From positions 2,014,800 through 2,078,799 of the forward strand of contig NZ_CP061703.1 of NCBI RefSeq assembly GCF_014764305.1: a stretch of DNA of 64,000 bases, read 5' to 3'. The notes below the pieces were generated by a model. The model had not been told where the DNA came from. It worked only from the letters and a program-made list of their open reading frames with translations, and ran no database searches. The position numbers were made by a program, and so were the translations under genes. This DNA is from Mesoflavibacter profundi (GTDB lineage: Bacteria; Bacteroidota; Bacteroidia; Flavobacteriales; Flavobacteriaceae). Of the stretch, positions 27,574 through 35,660 are shown piece by piece. How positions within the stretch are numbered: the first letter of the stretch is position 1; each line of letters begins with the position of its first letter.

Positions 27574-29523
27574 ATGAAACATTTATTAAAAATCTCATGT
27601 TTACTATTCATATGTTTTGGGTATTCTCAAACAGTAGTAATAAATGAGCTAGATTGTGATACACCAGGTATAGACTACCAAGAATTTATAGAGTTAAAAT
27701 CCGAAACTCCAAATTTTCCATTAGACGGTTATGTGTTAGTGTTTTTTAACGGATCTACTTCAGGAGGCGATAGTAGTTATTATGCGTTAGACTTAGATGG
27801 AGCTGTTACAGATGTAAATGGTTTATTGTTAATTGGTAGTGATACGGTTAACCCATATCCGCAAGTGTTTATTGGTGAAAATTTAATTCAAAACGGAGCA
27901 GATGCAATAGCTATTTATTTAGGGAATGACTATGATTTCCCAATTGGGACATTGGCAACACAAACCAATTTAGTAGATGCTTTAGTGTATGATACTAGCG
28001 ATGCAGATGATACAGGCTTGATGGCTTTATTAGGTGTTACAGAGCAGATAAATGAAGGACCAGGAAATAACACAAACTCAATACAGCGTAATAACGATGG
28101 ATCATATACGTCAACTACGCCAACTCCAAGACAGTTAAATGATGGTAGTGGAATTGTATTAAATGCTTTAGAAATTTCTACAAATCAAATTATGATAGAC
28201 GAAGGATTATCTTTTGATATCACTTTTACAGCGCAACAAAATGTGGATTCTGATTATTCATTTTCATTTACATTAAATAACCAGTCTTTTGATACATTCG
28301 ATTTTACAGGAAATACATCATTAACCATTTTAAGTGGTCAAAATCAAGTAACAACAACTATTACTTTAGTAGACGATGCATTAGATGAAGGTGATGAAGA
28401 ACCATTAATTAGATTTGATAATTTGCCAACACCATTAATTCCTTATAATAATAACATTAAATTAAGGGTTGTAGATAACGATTTTACAGTTGCACCATTT
28501 GGTTCTCCAGTAAATCCAACTTATGGATTAGTGTCAAGTACGCAACCGGCAGGTTATTATGATAGTATAGATGGATTGTCAGGAGCAGCTTTAGAGCAAG
28601 CTCTGCAAGATATTGTAGCAGATCCTAATGTAGTTAGAGCACAAACCTATGCGGATATAATAGATATTTTGCAAGAAGCCGATCAAAACCCTGAAAATTC
28701 TAATCAGGTTTGGTTAGTTTATACAGAGCAAGGTAGAGCAAAATTAGATTTTCAAAATAACGCTAGTAATGTTGCAAAATGGAATAGAGAACATACTTTT
28801 CCAAGATCTTTGGCAGGATATAATAGTATTGAAGCAGATGATACACGCGACGGAAAAGATATTTTTTGGGCAACAAAAGCAGATTCTTTAAGACATGGTA
28901 ATAGCGATGCGCATGCATTAAGAGCAGCAGATGGACCTGAAAATAGTTTAAGAGGAAATCAACATTACGGACAATACAATGGTCCTAGCGGCACGTTAGG
29001 TAGCTTTAAAGGTGATGTTGCTAGAAGTGTTTTATTTCTTCAAATAAGGTATAACGGATTAAGTGTAGTTAATGGTTATCCTAGTGTTTCTGGACAAATG
29101 GGTGATTTAGCTACTTTGCTAGATTGGCATAGAAATGATCCGCCTGACGATTTTGAAATGAATCGAAATAATGTGGTTTATGAATGGCAATTTAACCGTA
29201 ACCCATTTATAGATCAACCAGATTTAGTAGAATATATTTGGGGAACAAATGTTGGTGATACCTGGAATCAAAACTTAAATACAGATACTTTTGAAACATC
29301 TTCTATTAAGTTATTTCCAAATCCAATAACAGACAAGCTTTATGTTTCAGGTAAAGAACAAAATTACAATATCTCTGTGTTTTCTTCTGAAGGACGATTA
29401 GTACTAAAACAACAAGTTGCTAATAACAACTACATAGATTTAAAAGTTGCAAGTGGCTTATATTTAGTTAAAATTGAAACTGAAAACAATAAAAGTCTAA
29501 TAAGGAAAATAATAAAAAAATAG
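27574..29523 (+). CDS. T9SS-secreted endonuclease I with lamin-tail domain
   Basis: 649 residues. Signal peptide (MKHLLKISCLLFICFGYSQ); lamin-tail domain (about 20-150, VVINELDCDTPGIDYQEFIE); Calx-beta-like domain (about 210-310); endonuclease I / EndA-NucM domain (about 320-560) with the beta-beta-alpha-metal motif WNREHTFPRSLAG and the later Asn/Asp-rich block GNSDAHALRAADG; and a type A T9SS sorting domain over the last ~75 residues (IKLFPNPITDKLYVSG ... GLYLVKI). It is exported by T9SS and would degrade extracellular DNA or RNA for nutrients or matrix turnover. A terminator follows directly. Confidence 0.93.
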   Translation: MKHLLKISCLLFICFGYSQTVVINELDCDTPGIDYQEFIELKSETPNFPLDGYVLVFFNGSTSGGDSSYYALDLDGAVTDVNGLLLIGSDTVNPYPQVFIGENLIQNGADAIAIYLGNDYDFPIGTLATQTNLVDALVYDTSDADDTGLMALLGVTEQINEGPGNNTNSIQRNNDGSYTSTTPTPRQLNDGSGIVLNALEISTNQIMIDEGLSFDITFTAQQNVDSDYSFSFTLNNQSFDTFDFTGNTSLTILSGQNQVTTTITLVDDALDEGDEEPLIRFDNLPTPLIPYNNNIKLRVVDNDFTVAPFGSPVNPTYGLVSSTQPAGYYDSIDGLSGAALEQALQDIVADPNVVRAQTYADIIDILQEADQNPENSNQVWLVYTEQGRAKLDFQNNASNVAKWNREHTFPRSLAGYNSIEADDTRDGKDIFWATKADSLRHGNSDAHALRAADGPENSLRGNQHYGQYNGPSGTLGSFKGDVARSVLFLQIRYNGLSVVNGYPSVSGQMGDLATLLDWHRNDPPDDFEMNRNNVVYEWQFNRNPFIDQPDLVEYIWGTNVGDTWNQNLNTDTFETSSIKLFPNPITDKLYVSGKEQNYNISVFSSEGRLVLKQQVANNNYIDLKVASGLYLVKIETENNKSLIRKIIKK

Positions 29524-29530
29524 GATAATT

Positions 29531-29566
29531 TAAACCCGAATTATTTAATTCGGGTTTATTTTTTTT
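29531..29566 (+). terminator. Intrinsic terminator of the nuclease gene
   Basis: TAAACCCGAATT / AATTCGGGTTTA stem, loop ATTT, then a T-rich run. Confidence 0.9.
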
Positions 29567-29581
29567 AGTCTAAAAGAATAA

Positions 29582-29612
29582 TTGTAATACAATATATCAA
29601 ACTGTATCTTCG
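29582..29612 (+). promoter_or_regulatory. Promoter of the Na/Ca exchanger gene
   Basis: TTG (29582-29584), 20-base spacer, TATCTTCG (29605-29612; one mismatch to TAnnTTTG), 16 bases before the ATG. Confidence 0.5.
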
Positions 29613-29627
29613 CATAAAATTATTAAT

Positions 29628-30569
29628 ATGAGTATTGTTTTTTTAATCTTAGGATTTGTGCTTTTAGTAGTAGGAGGAGAATATTTAGTGCGATCTTCTG
29701 TAGCGTTATCCTTCAAACTTAATATTTCAAAAATAATAATAGGTATGACGGTTGTGTCCTTTGCAACGTCTGCGCCAGAATTGTTGGTTAGCTTACAGGC
29801 TGCATTAAACGGTTCTCCAGCTATTGCAATAAATAATGTAGTTGGATCTAATATCGCTAATATTGGTTTGGTTTTAGGTGTTACAGCTATAGTAGGAGCA
29901 ATTGGTATAGATAAATCGTTTTATAAATTAACTTGGCCTGTCATGATTTTATTTTCTGTAGTGCTTTATTATTTCTTATGGAATGATAGCCAGTTAATTC
30001 CTATTGAAGGCGCCATTTTATTTATTGCATTAATAATTTTTGTGGTTTATTTAATTAAGAGCCAAAATTCAACTGAAGAATTAGAAGATGTAGACGATGC
30101 GTTGTCTGCTGTATCTTCATTTAAAATACTAGTTTGGTTGTTAATTGGTGCTTTGGCATTATTTTTTGGAAGTGAATGGTTGGTTAAAGGTGCAACGCAA
30201 ATAGCAACACAACTTGGAGTTAGTGAAGCTGTAATTGGTGTAACTATGATTGCAATTGGGACAAGTGTACCAGAATTAGCAGCTTCTGTTATTGCAGCTG
30301 CAAAACAAGAAAAAGCTATTTCTTTAGGTAATTTAATTGGGTCAAATATATTTAATATAGGTTCAGTTTTAGGCTTAACTTCAATTGTAAAAACTATTCC
30401 AATAGAAGAACCTTTAATTTTAAGTCGAGATATTTTTTGGATGCTGCTTTTTGCAGCAGTGATACTTCCTTTAGGTTTGATACCTAAAAAAAATACAATA
30501 GATAAGTTTAAAGGTTTTGCTTTGGTAGTGGTTTACGCTGTATTTATTTTTATTGTTTTTAAAGGTTAA
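29628..30569 (+). CDS. Calcium/sodium antiporter (CaCA family, YrbG-like)
   Basis: 313 residues, about ten membrane helices in two inverted halves. Both ion-binding alpha repeats are clear: GMTVVSFATSAPELLVS in the first half and GVTMIAIGTSVPELAAS in the second, each followed by GSNI[AF]NI. The acidic cytoplasmic loop between halves is STEELEDVDD. It exchanges Ca2+ (or K+) for Na+ at the inner membrane. Single gene, flanked by terminators. Confidence 0.93.
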   Translation: MSIVFLILGFVLLVVGGEYLVRSSVALSFKLNISKIIIGMTVVSFATSAPELLVSLQAALNGSPAIAINNVVGSNIANIGLVLGVTAIVGAIGIDKSFYKLTWPVMILFSVVLYYFLWNDSQLIPIEGAILFIALIIFVVYLIKSQNSTEELEDVDDALSAVSSFKILVWLLIGALALFFGSEWLVKGATQIATQLGVSEAVIGVTMIAIGTSVPELAASVIAAAKQEKAISLGNLIGSNIFNIGSVLGLTSIVKTIPIEEPLILSRDIFWMLLFAAVILPLGLIPKKNTIDKFKGFALVVVYAVFIFIVFKG

Positions 30570-30582
30570 GCAGAAATAAAAA

Positions 30583-30614
30583 AAAACGCTTTCAAAATGA
30601 TGAAAGCGTTTTTT
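30583..30614. terminator. Bidirectional terminator (antiporter / glutamine synthetase II)
   Basis: AAAACGCTTTCA / TGAAAGCGTTTT stem, loop AAATGA, A-rich on the left and T-rich on the right; serves both convergent genes. Confidence 0.9.
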
Positions 30615-30635
30615 AGGATTTAACAATAATAATGT

Positions 30636-31655
30636 TTAACTAATATTTGCAGATTTAACCGTTTTTACAATTCTTCCTGCTATTTTGTATGGATCTCCGT
30701 TAGATGCTGGTCTACGATCTTCTAACCAACCTTTCCAGCCTTTTTCTACTGTAATAATTGGAATTCTAATTGATGCACCTCTATCTGAAACTCCGTAACT
30801 AAAGTCGTTAATAGATGCAGTTTCGTGATCACCAGTTAATCTTTGATCATTAAATTCTCCGTAAACAGCAATATGTTCTGCAACTACAGGTCTAAAAGCT
30901 TCACATATTTTCATGTAAGTGTCTTTATCGCCACAAGTTCTTAATACTGTGTTAGAGAAGTTAGCATGCATTCCAGAACCATTCCAATCCATTTCTTTTC
31001 CTAATGGTTTTGGATGGTATTCTATATAATATCCGTATTTTTCTGTTAATCTATCTAATAAATATCTAGCAACCCAAATTTCGTCTCCAGCTTTTTTAGC
31101 ACCTTTAGCAAATAATTGAAATTCCCATTGACCAGATGCAACCTCTTGGTTAATACCTTCAAAGTTTAATCCAGCTTCGATACATAAATCAGCGTGTTCT
31201 TCAACTAAAGCTCTACCATGTGTATTTCTTCCACCTACAGAGCAATAATATAAACCTTGAGGAGCAGGATAACCACCAACAGGAAATCCTAAAGGTAATT
31301 GAGTTTTCTTATCCATGATAAAGTACTCTTGCTCAAAACCAAACCAGAAATCGTTATCATCATCGTCAATAGTTGCTCTACCGTTAGAAACATGAGGTGT
31401 ACCATCTGGATTTAAAACTTCAGTCATTACTAAATATCCATTTTTTCTAGCTGGATCAGGATAAATAGCAACAGGTTTTAAAAGACAGTCTGAAGAGTCT
31501 CCTGTAGCTTGTTTTGTTGAGCTACCATCAAAAGACCAAATTGGACAATCTTCTAATTTACCGCTAAAATTGTCTTCAACTTTAGTTTTACTTCTCATGT
31601 TTTGAGTTGGATGGTAACCATCTAACCAAATGTACTCTAATTTAGATTTACTCAT
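30636..31655 (-). CDS. Glutamine synthetase, type II (eukaryote-like)
   Basis: 339 residues, the short GSII length. Motifs: EYIWLDGYHPTQNMRSKTK (beta-grasp domain), IWSFDGSSTKQA, FWFGFEQEYF (metal ligands), NFEGINQEVASGQWEFQ, DWNGSGMHANFS and SDRGASIRIP. It forms glutamine from glutamate, ammonia and ATP in the cytoplasm. It is divergent from a type III enzyme 186 bases away, so two unrelated glutamine synthetases sit head to head. A TATATTTG element lies 32 bases upstream of the ATG. Confidence 0.95.
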   Translation of the reverse strand: MSKSKLEYIWLDGYHPTQNMRSKTKVEDNFSGKLEDCPIWSFDGSSTKQATGDSSDCLLKPVAIYPDPARKNGYLVMTEVLNPDGTPHVSNGRATIDDDDNDFWFGFEQEYFIMDKKTQLPLGFPVGGYPAPQGLYYCSVGGRNTHGRALVEEHADLCIEAGLNFEGINQEVASGQWEFQLFAKGAKKAGDEIWVARYLLDRLTEKYGYYIEYHPKPLGKEMDWNGSGMHANFSNTVLRTCGDKDTYMKICEAFRPVVAEHIAVYGEFNDQRLTGDHETASINDFSYGVSDRGASIRIPIITVEKGWKGWLEDRRPASNGDPYKIAGRIVKTVKSANIS

Positions 31656-31687
31656 GGTATAAAATTTTTATTAGTTATAGTTGCATG

Positions 31688-31695
31688 CAAATATA
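31688..31695 (-). promoter_or_regulatory. -7 element of the GSII gene
   Basis: Minus strand TATATTTG, preceded by AT-rich sequence without a clear -33 box, in the GSII/GSIII divergent gap. Confidence 0.55.
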
Positions 31696-31764
31696 ATAGT
31701 TTTTTAATTCGACCTATATAAAAATATGGGTGTAAGTTTTAATTTTATCAAAAACTTGTTAATA

Positions 31765-31783
31765 ACCCTATTTTTTTTAGGGT
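31765..31783. promoter_or_regulatory. Small dyad in the GSII/GSIII gap
   Basis: ACCCTA-(T7)-TAGGGT, a 6-bp dyad between the two divergent glutamine synthetase genes. It could be an operator for a shared nitrogen regulator. Speculative. Confidence 0.3.
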
Positions 31784-31841
31784 GTAATAATTTTAAAGTA
31801 TAAAAAATTGTAATTTCGCAATTGTAAATTAATAAAACGAT

Positions 31842-34028
31842 ATGTCAACATTAAGATTTCATGCAGTAAAACAATCGTTACAGCATAAACCAATATTTAT
31901 AGAAGAAAATAAAAGAAGATCAGAATTATTTGGTCAAAATGTGTTTAATGAAGCAACAATGAGGCAATACCTTACAAAAGAGGCTTTTGTAAGTGTTATG
32001 GATGCTGTTAAGTTAGGAAAAAAAATAGATCGTGTAGTTGCAGATCATATTTCAACTGGAATGAAAGAATGGGCAATTTCTAAAGGCGCTACACATTACA
32101 CGCATTGGTTTCAACCCTTAACTGGAGCAACTGCAGAAAAACATGATGCTTTTTTTGAAACTATAGAAGGAGGAATGTCTATTGAAAAATTTGGAGGTAA
32201 TCAATTAGTGCAGCAAGAACCTGATGCATCTAGCTTTCCTAATGGCGGAATTAGAAATACGTTTGAAGCAAGAGGTTATACAGCTTGGGATCCAACATCG
32301 CCAGCTTTTATTTATGGTACAACACTTTGTATACCAACTGTTTTTGTTGCTTATACGGGAGAAGCATTAGATTATAAAACACCTTTACTTAGAGCATTAC
32401 AAGCTGTAGATAGTGCTGCTGTCGCAGTTTGTAAATATTTTGACAAAAATGTAAAAAAAGTAAATGCGTCTTTGGGTTGGGAACAAGAATATTTTTTAAT
32501 TGACAGAAGTTTAGCCATGTCAAGACCAGATATTGTTTTAACAGGAAGAACACTTTTAGGTCATGCGCCAGCTAAAGGACAACAATTAGACGATCATTAT
32601 TTCGGGACTATTCCAAATCGTGCGATGTCTTTTATGCGTGATTTAGAAACCGAATGTATGTTACTAGGTATACCTGTAAAAACTAGACATAATGAAGTCG
32701 CGCCAAACCAATTTGAATTAGCGCCAATTTTTGAAGAAGTAAATCTTGCGGTAGATCATAACTCGTTACTAATGGATGTTATGGATAAAATTGCAGCAAG
32801 ACATAATTTTAAAGTTTTATTTCACGAAAAACCATTTGCAGGCGTTAACGGATCTGGTAAACATAATAATTGGAGTTTAAGTACAGATACAGGAGTTAAT
32901 CTATTAAGTCCAGGAAAAACACCAATGAGCAACCTTCAATTTTTAACCTTTTTTATTAATACCATTAAAGCGGTTTGTGATAATGAAGAGTTGTTAAGAG
33001 CGTCTATCGCATCTGCAAGTAATGATCATAGATTAGGAGCAAATGAAGCGCCACCAGCAATAATTTCGGTATTTATAGGAGAGCAATTAACTAAAACTTT
33101 AAACGAGTTAGAAAACGTAACCGATGGTAAATTGTCTCCAGAAGAAAAAACAGATTTAAAACTAAACGTGGTTGGTAAAATACCAGACGTTCTTTTAGAT
33201 AATACAGATAGAAACAGAACATCGCCATTTGCCTTCACAGGTAATAAATTTGAATTTAGAGCTGTAGGGTCTACCGCTAACTGTGCAAATCCAATGACCG
33301 TGTTAAATACCATAGTTGCAAAACAATTAATAGAATTTAAAGCAGAAGTTGATAAGTTAGTAGATAAGAAAAAAATGAAAAAAGACGATGCTATCTTTAA
33401 TATTTTAAGAGAGTATATTAAGCAATCTAAAACTATTCTTTTTGAAGGAAACGGTTATGGAGAAGCATGGGAAAAAGAAGCAAATAAACGCGGTTTAAGT
33501 AATAATAAAACAACGCCTTTAGCATTAAAAGCAAAAATCTCTAAAAAATCTTTAGCGCTTTTTGAAGAATTAGGCGTAATGAATAAAATTGAAGCTGAAG
33601 CACGTTACGAAATAGAAATGGAAGAGTACGCAATGCGTGTACAAATAGAAGGACGTGTTCTAGGTGATATTGCTAGAAACCATGTTGTGCCAACAGCAGT
33701 AAAATATCAAAATACCTTAATAAAGAATGTTCAAGGGTTAAAGGATATTTATGGAAAAGAATTTAAAAAAGTAGCAAAAGAACAATTGCTTATTATAGAA
33801 GAAATATCCAGTCATATAGAAGCTATTAATTCTAGTGTTACAAAAATGACAGCATCAAGAAAAGAAGCAAATGCAGTTGAAGATATTTATAAAAAATCGG
33901 TGTTGTATTGTGATAAAGTTAAACCCTTCTTTGATCAAATAAGATATCATTGTGATAAGTTAGAATTATTAGTCGATGACCAGTTATGGCCATTAACAAA
34001 ATATAGAGAATTATTATTCACTAAATAA
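31842..34028 (+). CDS. glnN: Glutamine synthetase, type III
   Basis: 728 residues, the large GSIII form of Bacteroidota and cyanobacteria. Seen: the N-terminal GSIII region (MSTLRFHAVKQSLQHKP, WFQPLTGATAEKHDAF), LGWEQEYFLIDRSL (metal-binding Glu), RHNEVAPNQFELAPIFEE, GVNGSGKHNNWSLS and the C-terminal GSIII-specific helical domain (KMTASRKEANAVEDIY, DQLWPLTKYRELL). It makes glutamine as a double-ring dodecamer. It sits opposite the type II enzyme, suggesting related but separately tuned nitrogen assimilation. Terminator directly after. Confidence 0.96.
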   Translation: MSTLRFHAVKQSLQHKPIFIEENKRRSELFGQNVFNEATMRQYLTKEAFVSVMDAVKLGKKIDRVVADHISTGMKEWAISKGATHYTHWFQPLTGATAEKHDAFFETIEGGMSIEKFGGNQLVQQEPDASSFPNGGIRNTFEARGYTAWDPTSPAFIYGTTLCIPTVFVAYTGEALDYKTPLLRALQAVDSAAVAVCKYFDKNVKKVNASLGWEQEYFLIDRSLAMSRPDIVLTGRTLLGHAPAKGQQLDDHYFGTIPNRAMSFMRDLETECMLLGIPVKTRHNEVAPNQFELAPIFEEVNLAVDHNSLLMDVMDKIAARHNFKVLFHEKPFAGVNGSGKHNNWSLSTDTGVNLLSPGKTPMSNLQFLTFFINTIKAVCDNEELLRASIASASNDHRLGANEAPPAIISVFIGEQLTKTLNELENVTDGKLSPEEKTDLKLNVVGKIPDVLLDNTDRNRTSPFAFTGNKFEFRAVGSTANCANPMTVLNTIVAKQLIEFKAEVDKLVDKKKMKKDDAIFNILREYIKQSKTILFEGNGYGEAWEKEANKRGLSNNKTTPLALKAKISKKSLALFEELGVMNKIEAEARYEIEMEEYAMRVQIEGRVLGDIARNHVVPTAVKYQNTLIKNVQGLKDIYGKEFKKVAKEQLLIIEEISSHIEAINSSVTKMTASRKEANAVEDIYKKSVLYCDKVKPFFDQIRYHCDKLELLVDDQLWPLTKYRELLFTK

Positions 34029-34033
34029 AATTA

Positions 34034-34062
34034 TAGCTCCTTTAATAAAGGAGCTTTTTTTA
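34034..34062 (+). terminator. Intrinsic terminator of glnN
   Basis: AGCTCCTTTA / TAAAGGAGCT stem with a T7 run. Confidence 0.9.
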
Positions 34063-34112
34063 TAAATTATCAATTAGGGTTGTGTTTTATTAAGAATAGC
34101 ATAAAAAAATCA

Positions 34113-34128
34113 TACGTAGACCTACGTA
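34113..34128. promoter_or_regulatory. TACGTA-N4-TACGTA operator of curlin gene 1
   Basis: TACGTAGACCTACGTA; with flanking A/T it is a perfect 8-2-8 dyad. It ends 193 bases before the curlin-1 ATG. A second TACGTA-N4-TACGTA site ends 194 bases before the curlin-2 ATG. The shared motif, one-turn spacing and distance argue for a common regulator. Confidence 0.65.
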
Positions 34129-34283
34129 TTTTTAATTTATTATTAATAATTAGAGAGTAAATATATGTAGGATTAATATTACGTAAAATTGTATTTTATC
34201 GATATTATTAAAATGTATAACGATTAAATTCTTAAAAAAGGATTCAAAAATTAAGCTGTTCAAAATTAGCGTATTAAATGCTT

Positions 34284-34291
34284 TATATTTG
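34284..34291 (+). promoter_or_regulatory. -7 element of curlin gene 1
   Basis: TATATTTG, starting 37 bases before the ATG, followed by a ~28-base leader (AAAGCTATTAATCAATAAAA...) that is identical in front of curlin gene 2. No good -33 box, consistent with an activator-dependent promoter. Confidence 0.65.
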
Positions 34292-34320
34292 TAAAGCTAT
34301 TAATCAATAAAATATTCACA

Positions 34321-35340
34321 ATGAAAAAATTAATTTTCAGTGCAGCTGCACTTATGTGCGGATCTTTAATGTTTGCACAATCAAACGACAGTGACGTTAA
34401 TCAAGTTGGAAACACAAACTCTTCAGTTGTTTCTCAAACAGGTATGACAAATTATTCTACAGTAGAACAATGGGGAGATTTAAACTCTGCAGATGTAATG
34501 CAGGATGGAACTTCAAATTATTCTGATGTAGATTCTTTAGGAGACGAAAACACAGCTATGGCTTCTCAAACAGGAGATTTCAACAGTTCTGAAATTCACC
34601 AAGGATACGGTACAGGAGCTGGTTTAAATGACGGTAATACAGGATCTATTGTTCAAGCAGGAGATTCTAATTATGGTCACATAGATCAATATGGTGACGC
34701 AGATGGATCGGATGATAATACTTCAGCTATTTCTCAAACAGGAAATTATAACTATGCATATAATTATCAGTATGGAGATTTTAATTCGTCTAGCCAATCT
34801 CAAGATGGAGATTTTAATACATCTGTTGCTAATCAGTATGGAGATGCTAACTATTCTATGACAGATCAAATAGGAGATAGTAATACTGTCTATGTTAATC
34901 AAACAGGAGACAACAATATCTCTAATGAATGGCAATGGGGAGATTCAAACTATAGTACAATAGATCAAGTGGGTAATTTTAATGTAGGTGAAAATGCTCA
35001 GTTAGGTAATGATAACGACTCAGATATTGATCAAATTGGAGATGGTAATTATGCTGGTGCTGGTCAATATGGTGACGATAATGAAAGTAATATAATGCAA
35101 ACAGGAGATGATAACTATGCTTTAACTTTACAATATGGAACTATGCATGTTTCTAATGTAACACAAACAGGAGATTTAAATACATCATATGTAATGCAAG
35201 ATGGATTACAACATTTATCTAATGTTACTCAAACAGGAAATGATAACATAAGTGATGTTGGTCAATTCGGAACTACACATGTAAGTAATGTATCACAAAT
35301 AGGAAATAATAATTCTTCTATTGTTACACAAAACGACTAA
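34321..35340 (+). CDS. Curlin-repeat amyloid subunit 1
   Basis: 339 residues. Signal peptide MKKLIFSAAALMCGSLMFAQ, then 28 curlin half-repeats of about 11 residues, consensus N-x-S-x-V-x-Q-x-G-D/N-x, which pair to the ~22-residue strand-turn-strand units of CsgA/CsgB. Repeats are strict except for longer turns near residues 95-110 and 125-135. The last four repeats contain His (THVSNV) and end SIVTQND, nearly the same as the end of curlin 2. It should be secreted unfolded through CsgG and polymerise into cross-beta fibres. Own promoter and operator; tandem terminators follow. Assigned by repeat pattern and by the csgEFG genes downstream. Confidence 0.9.
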   Translation: MKKLIFSAAALMCGSLMFAQSNDSDVNQVGNTNSSVVSQTGMTNYSTVEQWGDLNSADVMQDGTSNYSDVDSLGDENTAMASQTGDFNSSEIHQGYGTGAGLNDGNTGSIVQAGDSNYGHIDQYGDADGSDDNTSAISQTGNYNYAYNYQYGDFNSSSQSQDGDFNTSVANQYGDANYSMTDQIGDSNTVYVNQTGDNNISNEWQWGDSNYSTIDQVGNFNVGENAQLGNDNDSDIDQIGDGNYAGAGQYGDDNESNIMQTGDDNYALTLQYGTMHVSNVTQTGDLNTSYVMQDGLQHLSNVTQTGNDNISDVGQFGTTHVSNVSQIGNNNSSIVTQND

Positions 35341-35362
35341 AACTGTTAAGTATATACAATAC

Positions 35363-35391
35363 AAAACCTCGATTTTTATCGAGGTTTTTTT
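35363..35391 (+). terminator. First of two tandem terminators after curlin gene 1
   Basis: AAACCTCGAT / ATCGAGGTTT stem, loop TTTT, T7 run. Confidence 0.92.
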
Positions 35392-35396
35392 ATATA

Positions 35397-35429
35397 GACT
35401 AATCTTTGCCAGATTAGTCTTTTTTTTTA
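35397..35429 (+). terminator. Second tandem terminator after curlin gene 1
   Basis: GACTAATCT / AGATTAGTC stem, loop TTGCC, T9 run, 5 bases after the first. Two strong terminators in a row insulate curlin gene 2 from curlin gene 1. Confidence 0.9.
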
Positions 35430-35451
35430 TCTAATAATATAAGCTTAAATG

Positions 35452-35467
35452 TACGTAGGTGTACGTA
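35452..35467. promoter_or_regulatory. TACGTA-N4-TACGTA operator of curlin gene 2
   Basis: TACGTAGGTGTACGTA, ending 194 bases before ATG 35661; the counterpart of 34113-34128. The remaining AT-rich gap 35468-35623 shows nothing else I can support. Confidence 0.65.
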
Positions 35468-35623
35468 TATACTGTTGTTATTCAGTATTTAAGCTGTTTT
35501 TTATTTGTAGGAAAAAACTTTCTTGAAAATGCTTTTTACCGATAAAAAAATAATACATAACGAATAATTGCTTGTTTATTAAAACTTAATTAGGACATCT
35601 AATTTTACGATTAAAAAAATATC

Positions 35624-35631
35624 TATATTTG
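35624..35631 (+). promoter_or_regulatory. -7 element of curlin gene 2
   Basis: TATATTTG at exactly the same distance from the ATG as in curlin gene 1, followed by the same leader. Confidence 0.65.
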
Positions 35632-35660
35632 AAAAGCTATTAATCAATAAAATATTCACA

